DNA of 64,000 nt from Pseudophaeomoniella oleicola. Lineage: Eukaryota; Ascomycota; Eurotiomycetes; Phaeomoniellales; Phaeomoniellaceae. The notes beneath the pieces are model-generated. The model searched no databases and was not told where the DNA came from. It was given only the letters and a program-made list of their open reading frames with translations. The position numbers were made by a program, and so were the translations under genes. Where the stretch lies: the NCBI GenBank assembly GCA_003868215.1, contig QWDQ01000067.1, forward strand, positions 53,492-117,491, given 5' to 3'. Numbering within the stretch: position 1 is the stretch's first letter; the number at the start of each line of letters is the position of its first letter. This document shows, piece after piece, positions 11,198-24,043 of the stretch.

Positions 11198-12143
11198 TTA
11201 AACCTTGCGGAAGTCTGTAGAAGAAGGGTCAGTTCTGCTTAGAATAGGGGTATGTCATAAGACGACTTACCAGAGAGGGTAGGATAGATTTGCTCGAAAG
11301 CTTGGTAAATCTCTTCACGGACCTTGGCACCAGTGAGGACGATCTTGCCGCTGACGAAGATAAGGAGGACAATCTTTGGTCTAATCATGCGATAGATGAG
11401 GCCGGGGAAAAGCTCTGGCTCATACGAGCTAAAGTGGTGATGCTTGCTTGCAAGACCTTCCAACCGAATAGGGAATTTGATATCGCAAGAGCCAACGATG
11501 TTTTGGATTTTGAAATCCGTAAACTTCGCATTAAAACCGAGTTTCTGGATGATTCTTGCGTACTTGCGGGAAGCAAGCTTAGAATCGTCTTCAGATTTAG
11601 CACCAGTGACAACCATCTTGCCGGAGGCGAAGATGAGGGCGGTTGTCTTGGGCTCACGGATACGCATGATCACTGCAGCGAAACGCTGATTTCGTTAGCA
11701 AGCCAGCTCAGACCCATACTTGGTGCGATGAGCATTACCTTCGGGTTGTACTCGGCATTGCGAGCGTGAAGAGCGATAGTCTTCAGATCAAGACGGCAAT
11801 CAAGATTGACGGTTGCGACAATGTTTCTTTCGCGCAACGCGTTAACCACAAATTTGATCAAAAGCCAATGAAGGCGACAGGAGCATACTCACTGTAAGGT
11901 AGGAACAATCCCACTGACACCTTGACCTGCAGCACCAGGAGTCGCAGCTGGAGTGGCGGGAGTCACCCCATTGCCAGTAATTGCGGCATTTCCTCCTTGC
12001 TGAGCACCGTTCACTTGGCTTATCCCCTTTTCTGAGGACGGTGGCGTCAATTCACCAGCACCACCTGGATATGAGAGGGAACCAGCCGCGGTGAAGGCCT
12101 TAGCCTGTTGTGCGGTCGCAGGATGCGTTGTGAGAGAATCCAT
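11198..12143 (-). CDS. spt15: TATA-binding protein (TBP)
   Basis: Four exons, 12143-11893, 11826-11739, 11685-11271 and 11214-11198, with introns of 66, 53 and 56 nt, give 256 residues. TBP is the promoter-recognition core of TFIID, SAGA-linked and Pol I/III initiation complexes. The saddle is complete, with both direct repeats: [19 protein letters not shown] and [19 protein letters not shown], with [19 protein letters not shown] and [19 protein letters not shown]. It ends with the conserved LSDFRKV, whose last residues come from a 17-nt exon. The divergent N-terminus (about 75 residues) is Ala/Gly/Pro-rich, as in fungi. The first intron ends in AAAG, an unusual acceptor, but no other choice restores the invariant LQNIVA junction. 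Confidence 0.96.
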
Positions 12144-15119
12144 CTTGCCGCGCGAGAAACTCGTTTGCTTTCAATTGACTTTTCAAATGAGAGCAGCTGT
12201 CGCTTTGATTTCAAGATGATAGGGTAGAGTGAAAATGATTAGATGGCAGTCTGTGATGAACGGTGAAATGTTAGGATGAGATCGAAGTGAATATCTTTGG
12301 GAGGAGGCTGGGAGGAAGTGAAACCGAAGAGCGCAGGCAACGACGTAACTTTGTCGAGGTGCGCCGAGGCCTGGTCTTGCGATCGGAGGGTTTGGAGGGT
12401 GGATGGATAGAAGGTGAGTCGTACCGTTCGGTGGGAGATAAACAAGTCAATGTCTCCCCTACTAACCCAACCACCACAACTTATCTTTGCTCTTCAGATA
12501 AGTCGACCGTCTCACCGTTGTCACCGAAATCGGATGACGACGACGTGGAACTCTGAGGTGTTGGCTTGAAAGCTTGAACCGCAGAGATCGAATGAGAAAT
12601 AAGCCAAAGCACTTTTTCTTCCCAAGATTGCGCCACGAAAGTGATCAAGCAGGAAGGAACAACTGATCGACTGTAATGTTTTTTGTGTTTGCACTTAATG
12701 TAACAAGAAATCTATTATTTTGCTATCGATACGGAGGGACGCGAGAGAGCGCAAGCAGCAAGGCGTACAAGACACTGGTTGATGAGTGCGTTGAGGGAAG
12801 CCTAGATGAGAAAAGGTGGTGTTGTTCGATGCGCAAGGCTGTGACAATGCGACCGAAGTGTAAGTGGTGCGACAGAGACGATCGAAGGAAGTAATCTCAA
12901 CTCCGAGTCAATCTTAGTTCGCGACTCTTCTCTTGCAATGAGAAAAGAGGTAATCAGGCGACGACGATGACAACAACAAACTCACGATGCGGGCAACTCG
13001 TGGTGAAGGATGATTGTTGACAAAGTGGTAGTCAAGTGTTGTGATGTGGTATGGCAGAGATAAGGAGGAAAAGGTGAAAGTTGGGCCGCCAAGACCAAGG
13101 AGACAAGTACACGCTTCGCCTCTTTTTTTCCAAAATTTGGAGGAAAGGGAAAAGTGGGCGAAGCGCAGGTATTTATACTCCGATCACCTCGACTCACATG
13201 CGTCAAGGAGGCGGCAACTCACCGGTGAAGCGGCAAGGCACTAGACCCGACAGGGCAAGCATTAGTCTTTTTGGTTTAACCATTCTTCTGTCTTTCAGCG
13301 CTTATCATCATGACCATCTCCACCCAGCGCCCCCTTTCTTTTGTTCCATCATCCCCCTCTGCAGCCAATCACCATGAGGACGCGCAATTTGCAAACGGCC
13401 CTTTGATCCACCGACCTCTTGCCGCTTTATTCTCGGAAATTCTGATCAAAAGTTCTTTGCTCAACTTTCTCTTTCTCTTTTTACACTAATAAAGTAGCAC
13501 CTAATGGTTTGGCGAGGCCTCCTCAACTTATGAGGCTCTGCTCCCTCTTATCCAGTAATGAATTCCTCAATTCTTTTTGCAATATGGAAACTCGTCTTCA
13601 TCTTCGCAATGGATTCATCGCTCGCTACTATGCAGACATGGATACCATTGTTTATGTGGCTTACAGCGTCAGGCAGGCATCCACAAAGCCAATAAGTTCC
13701 GGTCTCAGATCCCATCAGCTGAACGGTTGTGGCTGCAGCCAAATCAATAGCACAAAATCAATGTTCTTTTGAAATGATGGAGGTTTCAATGCCTTCCACG
13801 CGATACCGTTGAAAAGTCTCTCTGTATTATTCGGCATCGCTACATCAAGCCTCTTCTTTCGCCTGGATTTGCCATTGTTAGACCTGTCTAAAACGTGGTT
13901 GTGTTCTCTGTTCTTGCGCCGATTTGCCCAGGCGTGTCGCTGTGACCTGCCAAGAGTTTCTGAATACGTTTCGGATGTGACAGGTCGACACGCAACCTCC
14001 CAAATCCTTCCATGCATAGTCTTAGATTTCGTTTGTCTTGTGCTTTCTCATTGCGTTTGCTTGAAGTCCATTTCTCTTCCAGCGATCGCATACTGGACCT
14101 CCCTCATTCCGTATATCGATAGGTGTTCCACTCAAGGAATGCACTTCGGAACGTTCGGGAAATCTAAGACCAAAGTATCAACATCTCCAGTTCGAGATAC
14201 TGTGTCCTTTGTTGACAGGCACATGGTTGTCGGTGACGGCAGTGCCGCTGGAAAATGGCGTTGGAAAAAGAGAGCAGGAACAACTCCTCATAACCGGGTA
14301 CCCACGCCTGCAATGCCTGGACACACTATCATGAAGATCTCCGGAGTAAAGACATTCGGCGTTTCTTAGACCATCCAGTTTGAAAAATGCCTCTTTTGTT
14401 ATACCTCTGTTGGTCCATCTGTTCCACTTCTTCTCATCAATGAGAATGCGTCTAGAGCGCATCGCTTTCTTTCACTTGGCTCTTTACCCCTTACTTTACA
14501 GAGTCCAAAAGGATATTTCCTGTTTGTTTGTATCAAGAGCACGTTTTACAATTATACTTTCCCAGATCAAGCTCACATCAGTCGCAAGGCTCGGGACTCT
14601 AGCAAAACTTCTGGTTCTGATGGCGATTCGAAGCAACGCTCAGCACATCTTCTTCTCTATCCTTCCAACGTTGATACCAGAAACCGGGAAGCGCTTCTAT
14701 TGATGCTAGGCACAAGGAAACAGTCTTTTATCCCAAATCTCGTCAACCATGGTACAAGGAGGTTCGTTGATTACGACATCCAGCCCAGGACTCCCCTGGC
14801 TTCACCTTCAGGCGCAGTGACAGGAAGATATATATATAGGTGGAAGCCGCTCCTAGGTTTGTACGCCTATCACCCTTCTGAAAGGGGAGCCGCGGGTGCA
14901 TCCCTGGTCACGGTGAGCATATATGCTAAGGGTAAAGCAGAGTGAGATATTGCTGTGGTGAGGACATGTGGAGGTTGGTATGGATTGAGATGCATGAGAG
15001 ACTCGATGGGGGAGAGGCTGAGAGAAAAGGGGGTTGTATGTTATACAAATTTGTCTATCTAAGTAGGTAAATAGACAAAACAATGTCCCAGGATTATAGA
15101 TCCTTTCTCGAATACAAAA
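12144..15119. other. Long intergenic region upstream of TBP
   Basis: About 3 kb between the TBP start and the OMS1-like stop. It should contain the TBP promoter and leader and the OMS1-like 3' UTR. Several open frames of 60-190 codons exist on both strands (the longest at 13809-14369, plus), but they overlap each other, have no domain I recognise and show no splice-supported extension. No repeat or RNA gene was recognised. Confidence 0.45.
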
Positions 15120-16541
15120 TCATTCTCCAGTATCACCACTCCCATCCCCATCCCTATCCCCCTCCTCCCTAAACCTCAACCTAACCTCCCACGTACTCCC
15201 CCCATGCCACCTCCTCACCCCTACAACCACCAACCCGGCCTCCCTCGCCGCCCCTTCCACCACCCTCCCAACATCGCGATTCCACCAACACCCCCACCGA
15301 TCCGCATGGCCCGGCGCCGTGTTCGCGAGCACGCCGTTCAGCCAGCTGTAGTGCGACAGGCCGTGTTCGAGGAGCAGGATGGTGCCGCCGGAGGGGTTGA
15401 CGTGGGAGGAGAGGGAGAGGAGGAGGTGATGGGGGGAGGGGGTGGAGCAGAGGCCGTGGGTTTGGAGGATCGTGTCGTATTTGTGGGGGGTGGGAGAGGG
15501 GGAGGAGGAAGGAGAAGTGGTGGTGATGGTGGGAGGAGGAGAATTGGGGGAAACGGTTGGGATGAAGGATTTGATTTTGGAGAGGAAGTTGGAGGGTGAT
15601 TCGGTACTCGCACTTGTGTTCGTACTGATTGATGGATTGTCGCTGTGTGGTATAAGCGATGTCTGCTGAGCCGCAGATTTGGACGAATCCGGTGCTGGCG
15701 GTATCCCATCCGCTCTTTCGGCGTCGCCGCGAACCCATCTCACTTCCACATGGTCACCGACATCATGCGTCCTGCCGGGTACAGAGTTCAAGAAGCTTCC
15801 CTGCTTCGCGGCCGCAGCCTCGGTTCTCTTCTTGATCTCGCGATCCCATTTCCTTCTCGCAACGTCGACCATCTCTATACTCTTGTCCATGAAAGTCAAG
15901 CTTTTGATCTCGTTGTCCTCCTTCTCCGCAGCAGCCTTGTCGTCGGAGAATCCCACCGCGCCTTTGACGAGATCCCAACCGCCTTGTTCCTCGCTCTTCT
16001 TCCGCGACCGCTCTTTCCGTCGGCTCTGCTCCTCCAACCGCTCCGCATAAAACGCCGTGTTCCTCCCCGTCCCCACGCTGACTTCGAGAACGTGTCCCCG
16101 AGCCTGGTCCACCAGATGTTTCCTCTTGGCACGCATCCCCATCAACCATTCCTGCGTACCGACGTTGTCGTCGTATTCTTCGGCTATCGCATCGTACCGC
16201 GATGACACGTCGCGCTGGGCCGAGATGTCGCCCTGTTTCGCTGCCGCGAGCACTTCATCATCGACGTCCGTGACGGATGCGATATGTCGGCGATAGCTGA
16301 AGTACAGGCTGCTGCAGTATGCCGAGATACCGAAGGCTGTGAAGAGGGAAATGGTGAGAGCGAATTTGCGGCTGCCGGTTATCGTTTGGTAGGCGGAAGG
16401 GGATGGTGGTGATGACGGTTCATACTCAGCATTCGGTGGTCGCGAAGGTAGTCTCCTAAGCTTAGGATTGTTTGACGGTGAGATTCCCTTACTCAAGGAT
16501 CGAATCGACTTTGGCTGTCGCCAGCAGGAAGTCGGTTTCAT
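15120..16541 (-). CDS. oms1: OMS1-like mitochondrial membrane methyltransferase
   Basis: Single exon, 473 residues. The basic, Ser-rich N-terminus looks like a mitochondrial presequence. One membrane helix follows (about 61-82), and a class I SAM-dependent methyltransferase domain begins near residue 115 with SSRYDAIAEEYDDNV. The SAM-binding glycine loop is VLEVSVGTGRN (151-161), close to the form in yeast Oms1, an inner-membrane protein linked to respiratory-chain biogenesis. The core is interrupted by two low-complexity inserts, a Lys/Glu-rich one after the glycine loop and a long Ser/Pro/Thr-rich one. Near the end GHADRWGCWWNRDV matches the family C-terminus as I recall it. Codons in the last third are much more GC-rich than in the first. 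It diverges from the flavin oxidase gene. Confidence 0.8.
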   Translation of the reverse strand: MKPTSCWRQPKSIRSLSKGISPSNNPKLRRLPSRPPNAEYEPSSPPSPSAYQTITGSRKFALTISLFTAFGISAYCSSLYFSYRRHIASVTDVDDEVLAAAKQGDISAQRDVSSRYDAIAEEYDDNVGTQEWLMGMRAKRKHLVDQARGHVLEVSVGTGRNTAFYAERLEEQSRRKERSRKKSEEQGGWDLVKGAVGFSDDKAAAEKEDNEIKSLTFMDKSIEMVDVARRKWDREIKKRTEAAAAKQGSFLNSVPGRTHDVGDHVEVRWVRGDAERADGIPPAPDSSKSAAQQTSLIPHSDNPSISTNTSASTESPSNFLSKIKSFIPTVSPNSPPPTITTTSPSSSPSPTPHKYDTILQTHGLCSTPSPHHLLLSLSSHVNPSGGTILLLEHGLSHYSWLNGVLANTAPGHADRWGCWWNRDVGRVVEGAAREAGLVVVGVRRWHGGSTWEVRLRFREEGDRDGDGSGDTGE

Positions 16542-17260
16542 AGTGCCGTGACAAGCTCGATACTCTCAGTCCAAGCACCATCCCATGCTCCTCTCTCCCT
16601 CTCCTTGTTTTCTTTTCAATATAGTAATTACCTCCAGCTCCTCACAATGACCTACACAACCTCTCCGTAAAGCTCCCTTCAACGCCTCGAAAGCAAACAC
16701 CGTGTTTGATGCGCCCGAGCAGCTCTTCCAAAAAGTTGTGTAGAGAAAGGCAATCCCATCATAGTAAAACATACCTCAATTAATCTTATCGCCAACAAAC
16801 CCGAGGCCGAGGTCGGGCATCTCCACCAAAAAGACACACGCACACACACTCAAACTATCACCTACATAAGCTCAATACCGACGAATGGGCCGAATGGAAC
16901 GAACCATCGAGCCGTTATCAATTAGGGCGTGTAATAATGGATGGTCTGATACTTGGCACATGGTCACGCCCTTCAATGATCAATTTCTGTCTGTTCTTAT
17001 GCAGGATATACATCATCTGGTACATATTTGTATTCTTTATGAGAGCGCAATTACTACTTCCTTGTCAGCCGATTCTCTATTATCTGCGTTGCGTGAGACT
17101 TCTACCCTCAGGACTGGGGTCGGTATCATCCTAAGTCCAGAAAGATCTTCCTTTCAATATAGCGCTGGGGGGGGGCCGGAACACTGTCTTAGATTCCTAT
17201 CTACCTACATCTAGAGAAGTTGGTGAATTTACTGCTCCCTTGTGATCGTTCACAAGAGCC
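16542..17260. promoter_or_regulatory. Divergent promoter region (OMS1-like / flavin oxidase)
   Basis: 719 bp between divergent start codons, expected to serve both genes. A G-run near 17167-17174 is present. I recognise no specific binding site. Confidence 0.4.
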
Positions 17261-18725
17261 ATGGCAAACCCGACTCCATCTCCACCCGCCCACGTCCTCG
17301 TCATCGGAGCCGGGATCTTCGGCTTATCTACCTGCCTCTCTCTTCTACAGCGTCATCCCTTCTCTGAATCAACTCGGATAACACTCCTCGAGGCGTCCCC
17401 TTCCCTTCCCAATCCCCACGGCGCGTCCGTCGATACGTCTCGTATTGTTCGTCCAGATTATGCATCCGCCCCTTACGTCCGTTTGATGAGGGAAGCCCAG
17501 CATCTATGGCGGGGGACATCTTCAGGAGAAGGATGGGGTGCCGACGGACGTTATACGGAGAGTGGGCTGGCCTTAGTAACCGAAAAAGGCAAGGGAGGAC
17601 CCGGTGAGAAATATTGCCATGAAGCTCTGGAGAATGTGAGAAGACTAGCAAAGGAAGATCCCGGTGTAGGTGGAGCGAACGGGAGGGAGGGTATAAGGGA
17701 ACTTCACTCTGCCGAAGATATCGAGAGAGTTATGGGAGGCGCCATTTGGACAGGTAATTGGGGGTATCTGAACGAGGGAAGTGGGTGGGCTGATGCAGAG
17801 AAATCTGTTGCATTTGCTGTGCGTAGGCTAGAGAAGGAAGGGGTGGAGAAGGGGAAGTTGAAGATTGTGACAGGAGCCAATGTCAGGAGGCTGAAGTACT
17901 CTGATGACGGCAAGCTTGTCAAAGGGGCCGTACTTGAATCAGGGGATGTCATCGAGGCAGATCTAACAATCCTAGCCGCTGGATCATGGACACCGTCACT
18001 GCTTGACTTGCGCGGACGAGCTGTTGCAACCGGGCAAGTTTTGACCTACGTAGACATCACCGAAGAGGAGCAGAAGATCCTCGGAAAACTACCCGTCCTG
18101 TTGAACGAGTCTGATGGCACCTTTGCCATACCGCCGAGGGGCCGAGTCCTCAAGATTGCTCGGCATGGCTATGGTTATCGCAATCCGGTAAAGATACCAA
18201 ACCCAATGCCAGGTAAAGAAGGAGAGGAAATTGAAGTCAGTCTCCCCGTTGTTGGAGGCGAAGTCCCTAGAGAAGGGAAGGATGTATGCCGTGAAGCTCT
18301 ACGAGCCATGGTCAAACTCAAGACCGGAGTGGTCGACCGGCCGTGGACGAACAGCAGAGTGTGTTGGTACTGTGACACGTAGGTTGTGGTTGGATTCTCG
18401 GTTTCATGTATGACTAACCCCATGCAGGCCTTCTGGTGACTTCCTGATCACCGCACACCCTGACCTCCCGAACCTGATCCTCGCTACTGGAGGCTCTGGC
18501 CATGGCTTTAAATTTCTGCCGGTCATAGGTGAAAAGGTGGTCGACCTAATGTCTGACCATATCGGTCTTACAACTGGCAAATTCGATCCTGAACTCAAAT
18601 ATATATGGAGATGGAGGGATGACAGCGAGCTTCTAGGAAGAGGAGATATGGAAATTGAGTGTCAAGATGGGAGTCGAGGTGGAAAGCGAGGTATGATCTG
18701 GGCAGAAGAGATCTCGAGGCCATAA
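17261..18725 (+). CDS. FAD-dependent amino-acid oxidase (sarcosine/saccharopine oxidase family)
   Basis: Two exons, 17261-18378 and 18428-18725, with a 49-nt intron (GTAGGT donor, TGACTAAC branch, GCAG acceptor), give 471 residues. The FAD-binding Rossmann motif VIGAGIFGLS is at 13-22, and SRIVRPDYA follows, as in the sarcosine oxidase family. Near the C-terminus RVCWYCDTPSGDFLITAHP and ATGGSGHGFKFLP fit the family's covalent-flavin segment; C368 is the likely attachment residue. The CWYCDT form is nearest to fungal saccharopine/pipecolate oxidases as I recall them, but fructosyl-amine or sarcosine oxidase cannot be excluded. No PTS1 is obvious, since the protein ends EEISRP. The intron splits the Thr codon of the CDT motif. 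Confidence 0.85.
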
Positions 18726-19762
18726 GACGAGCATAATGACAACAAGGGATATGACTCGATACTAGGAGAGGCGGTGATACAAAATGTCATAGATGATCTT
18801 GATGCTCAACGATCACGATCTGTAAAGCAACATTTCTTGAACGTAGAACAACACATGAAGCGACATCAGGTGAGGCTCTCCAGAGAGAAGGAATCTATCA
18901 GATGAACAAACCTATATCCGGGAAACGGGAGATATGCGGTAGCATAGCCACATTATTGAGGCGTCCATGGAACGGAGAGTCAACCGACTTGGTGATTATA
19001 CCCCTAGTTACGTGGAGGAGTAGATACGTGGTACTGCACAGCAATGAGCATGTATGTGATATTGTGAGACGCTCCTTGGCTGATCCACGATGCGACTCGG
19101 CGAGGTCTGGCGCCTTCGAGGGAACAGCGTACTACGTATTTCAGGAGAATTAGCATGTGCTTAGGTAGTCTAGATAGGCTCTCGATAAGCCCGATCGAAT
19201 GATGATATCTCTCTCCGCCCTTATCTCGACACTGACGTTGCTATGTGCACCAGATAGATTGCTTGGGGGAAATTCACGGTGAACGCAAACGACTGCTCAG
19301 GCCCCGTCAAGTTACGGTATCTGCAAGTGATGGGCTACCACAATGGTCAAGGTTGGATGATCCCCCTGAAGCCTGGGATATATGCGGTCATTCGCGATGA
19401 TCTTTCCCAGGGACCAAGTGAGAAGCAGCGGTAGGGAGAACCGGGTTATTTCGGAGTCGTCGTTTGTTTCAAAGAGCTTGGGTCGATCACTGTGGGGAGG
19501 AAACTCATCTCTGACGTACTTGGAGCAGTAGCTCCCATTGGGTAACTTGGTACCTGCAGGAAAGGAGAGAAGATCGTTTGTAACTGATTATTGTAGAAAG
19601 TGTATGAGAGCTCCTGCTGGACTCGTGCATCGTAGATATGATTTTGGAAGGGTACAGCGACAATGCTGACACGAGGTTCTCAACTTTGTGCAATCCTCTT
19701 CCTGGTCTAACAACATTGTAGCAAAAAGGCTGCCCCGATCGTATTGTGTCCCGTTGAACGTA

Positions 19763-19774
19763 TACTACGTAGTA
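19763..19774. repeat. Dispersed palindrome TACTACGTAGTA, copy 1
   Basis: Exact 12-bp palindrome in intergenic DNA. Two overlapping-type partial copies lie at 19934-19955. Confidence 0.8.
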
Positions 19775-20017
19775 GACTCGATCTTGGTGCTCTCAACTGC
19801 ACAGGTACCAGCGAAGCCAGGTAGATCGGCATAGCATCCAATGGGAGCCAAGTAGAGGTAAGGTACGCGTAACTTAGTAGGTACGTACCTCGATATGTGG
19901 ATGTCATGATACGGTATCCCCTTTCGCCTAATGTACTACGTAGTCCTACGTAGTATTGTATGTTACAAGTATGAGATACCCTGACGTTAGTCGATATGTG
20001 GTGGAACCGATGATAGG

Positions 20018-20029
20018 TACTACGTAGTA
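20018..20029. repeat. Dispersed palindrome TACTACGTAGTA, copy 2
   Basis: Exact 12-bp palindrome, 255 bp from copy 1, with no coding sequence nearby. Confidence 0.8.
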
Positions 20030-23000
20030 AGTTACCTTAACTTCCTGACGCGCCAAATGAGTTCTTTTTGGGCGCTTGGGAAGTCTTTCCGGAGAAACGA
20101 TGTTCACTGACCGTCGAGCCGTCAAGGGAACACGACTCATGGTCTCTACTATGTACCTTAGTAAGTTACCGGCACGTCGGATTCTATGGTCCCCTGGCCC
20201 GGTTTCGACTGAGTCCTTGTAACATCCCAACGGGGTCTGGGGGGGATCAATTCTCTCGTGGCTAACTGGTTGACCTTTCTTCGGTCGTATCCAGATCCCG
20301 TTACCCGGTGCGATGGGCAAACAATGTTTCGACAGTACCTACCTACTCTTCCCCTTGGATATTGTCAGCCTGGATGATCAATACAAGTCGAGAACATTGT
20401 TCGATCCCTTTTGATCACCGATCTAATTAGCATGCTCTTGGGTATATCTTATACATCCAATATGTCTAGCATCAATTTCACGTTGGCATCCCTCAAGGTC
20501 TGAAGGAGCTGCTGGTACGTAAAACGATGGCTATCTCGTCATCGATAATCGTCGTTGCAACTAAGTGACACCAAGCAAGGTAGTTTCCCGAGCCGTCTCT
20601 GTACACGCTATGCACAGTCAATTCCGCATTCCAGCAGGCTACATATGATGTGTAGCGTTCTCTAGAGGGCGATTACAACTTTTTCTGCGATAACTACGTG
20701 CCGATGGCCCTCTAGCCTATGAACTATATACGCAGGAGCTGTTAAGGCAAAGGCGCACGTTGAAAGAAGGATTGTCCTGAGATGAACGTGGGAGAGATGT
20801 GCTGATATGCACGGCCTGACAGCGAACGTGATGCTGTTCAGTCAAACACGCATATATGACATGTCGCAAGCCATTCACCAGCTGAATTTCCATCGTCTAC
20901 ATGCACAGCGACGGAAGCTCGGTCGGATTGGTCTATCTACGTCGAAGCGTATATAATAGCAACTAACTGGCCACGCGATGAATGGGACTTACCTCCCGTT
21001 TGGTAGCTACCTAATACCTAAGCTAATTACCTGAGGCAGGTGGTCTGCGGAAGAGGTACATATTCGTCGTATGGTATAACGACAGTTCCACAGAACCTTC
21101 CCTAGCATTGCTGTATGGTAGAAGGTAGGTTCTCCAGTACTCGGTACATACTCCGTACAGAGCTCAACAGTGGCAGTCTAGCCATGCCAGGGGAAAAAGG
21201 ATATTGTTCGCGCCATCGATGTTCTTCACCTAGCGGGAACCTTGCAGTAGGCCACATTTCAGACCCCGAAGTTATGGACAGAAAGATGTTAAATCTGGTT
21301 TTAGACTTCATGGCGATTATGAACACCTACCGTCTCTGCGCTACGCCAATACCTCATATGAGTTCAGGACCAGCAAGGAAGCATCACGATGAATCCATGG
21401 GAGCAAACATCAATCATCTGCATGGGGGGTTGGCCCGGTGATTGCTTCTAGTGGATCTCCCTGCATCTTGAAGTGTGCCATGTATACCCTGGTCGTGTCA
21501 GGAGAAGCAAGGTAGTCTTCTCGGTAGAAGCGGATATCCTTAATAGAGACAGCGCTACATGTGTCAGTGAGTATGACATGAGCTCGGATATGATATGCCT
21601 AGGTAACTCGGTAGGTAGACATTGGACAGAAAGAGGAAGTAGCTCCCTCAGGCACTGCTCACTTGGGTCTCGTAGTCAGTAGATTAGAGCGAGAGCGACG
21701 GTATCAAGATGCGCAAGGGAGGTTCCAGTCTAGTAAGGGTTAGGATGCAAGGGAGCTTTCGGCACCAGAAGGAATGGAAGCCCCTCGCCAAGTCGCCCTT
21801 TAATAGAGAAGGAAAATCTTCTCGTCGAGTCGTCCTTGGACCATTGCGTCTGGGGCATCTGGATCGTAAGTTATGGGGCACTTGGCCTGCTAAAATATGA
21901 ATGGAGCCTCGTCTATGGACCTATCGTGATGCCTTGTTCATTCTTTTTTGGGGGTTTTCTCTCATTTTTAGAACTTCTCTTACATAAATGACCGATGTTT
22001 TACATCCAGACTACTTCTCTTGGGGGGGCAAACTAATTACCACGAAGTGATCCGAAACAATCACTGCATCGAGGACAGAATCAATAAGATGTATTGTATT
22101 GTAATGATCTGGTTTAGTGACTACAATAAGTGAGTTTCGCAAACGACGTGATGCCTCAGCCTCTACGTTCGTAGGCCTGTACCTACAGTATTTTACTACG
22201 TAGCTATTCCACTGACCTCAACATCATAGCGTAGTTGCTTAGGATTGTGAAGCTAAGTATCAGGTATTCCATACGCAGCCAGCGAGAGATGTAGTTGAAT
22301 ATGGACCGCCTCACTTCTAAATGGAGCTCCTGCAAACCACAACGTAATAGAGTAATCCTTCTCATTAGTAACTCGTTGATCTTGACGATGTTATCTCCGT
22401 ATCAAGCTCATCACTGCTGACTGCCAACCTCAGAGCATACCTCCTCCTCTTTCCGTCTGACCACTCACCATCAACCGGACTCATTCAGTAGTAATAGCTG
22501 CCCAAGCGTATTCCTGCAGTCATCTTTGCAACTATTGGTTTCTGTAGATATCTCAAAAGCTTTAGGTCTGTAGGTACCCCCTGCAGGACGGAATACGAGC
22601 TGCCATTAATTACCTGTAATACGGCAATACATACAACTTGAAGCGATGAAGACTGGGATCCATTTAATCTGTTTTCGATCTACCCTAAACGTAACTCGTC
22701 CATGAATCTGCGCAGTATTACTACGTTAGGTACCTTACGGTAACCAAACTAAAATTTGTTCTTCTCGATCGCATCGGGGCCTAGGTACCACTAAGCAGCT
22801 TTAACTCTTCTATTTTTTTTTTTCTTTTTCTTTTTTCCCCCTTCTATTTCTTGCATTAACCCACCCAATTCCGACACCAAATAGGCACCTCTCACCTTTA
22901 GAGGCGAAGATTTCACCCTCTCCCCCCCATAATCCATGCTAAATAAACTAAGAAATGTTAGGTACCTCACCTAGCGAGTAGGTGACCTACAGGGGGCCCC

Positions 23001-24043
23001 CCTTTCCTCTTCCAATCGTCTATGCTGCAAAAATAATCTTTGTATGAGGCAAAAAAAAGCTCCATCTCAGCTTCTTTCCTCGCTAACCCCGACACTCCCC
23101 TCTCCCTCTCCCTCTCCTCCTCTCTCTCCCCCCCCCAACACCTTCATATTGTCCCATTAGAATTGTACCACCACCAAACATACACTCATCTTTTCCATCC
23201 CTGATCTTGTGAACAATTGTTCTTGTCTAAACAGATCTGTATTCTTACCTACCTTGGTATTAGTATACCGCTGTTGACAGGTTCTCTCTCCAATAATTAA
23301 ATTTCCCTCCCTTTCTCTGCTTGTACAGTAGTTTCAAAGGGGTGATCGCAAATCGACCGGACAACAGTCTACTTCTGACCTGTTTTACTCGCTCAAACAA
23401 CTTCCCCCGACAATCACCGTTTGGGAAGCATTTCTAAGACATCAACACTGCATTCCTCCTGCAACTCGTCCAAACCTCATTGACCGCCTCTTGCATACCT
23501 GATCACCTCTGCTGCCAACAGACCCAGCCGTTGCAATCACCGGTCACAACGCATACATCTCTACCCGCGACGCCATCCAAGGGGAACTTTTCTGGATCTG
23601 ACTGCCTAGCTAGCTGCCTGCAGCCTTGACCAATTTTACCCGCCACTCAAGTCGCCTCGTACCGCATTATCTGCAATATTCCCGGGGCCAATATTTCTTC
23701 CATATCTTCACCACTGGTGACGCATCTGAGAACGCAAAAAAAAAAAAAAACCGCCCCAGGAGTTTCTTTGTGTCAATCGGCCACCCCCCCCCCCCCCTTT
23801 CGCGATCGCCCATCAACTTTACATTCCTATGCACGTCGGCCGCCAATCACTTACCCAGTAAACATTTCCATCTTACCTCCGCCACTTTTTCATCTGCCTG
23901 CTGCCGTGGTGTGCCTAATCTCCCGCTGTACAACATAACCGCCCCCAACAACTCACCTTCGCCGTGCCCACGACCTGTACACTATCCCTACGACCACTTC
24001 GAAATTCACACCTTTCTCGATTTCGCCTACTTTAACCATCATC

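Larger units (their letters stand above)
18726..24043. other. 5.3-kb gene-free region
   Basis: No convincing coding sequence in 5.3 kb; all frames are short. The left part (19.0-22.8 kb) holds several TACTACGTAGTA palindromes or near copies, at 19131, 19763-19774, 19934-19955, 20018-20029 and 22194-22203. The right part, from about 22.8 kb, becomes pyrimidine-rich and probably contains the promoter and long leader of the GDS1-like gene. It has homopolymers of A (15, 23736-23750) and C (14, 23784-23797). No transposase or reverse-transcriptase remnant was recognised. Confidence 0.5.

Noticed and set aside
11290-11769. 159-codon plus-strand frame across the TBP gene
   Set aside because: It is antisense to highly conserved TBP exons and crosses the introns; a shadow frame.
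13809-14369. 186-codon open frame upstream of TBP
   Set aside because: Odd composition with scattered Cys and basic residues, no recognisable domain, overlaps open frames on the other strand, and no splice-supported partner exons.
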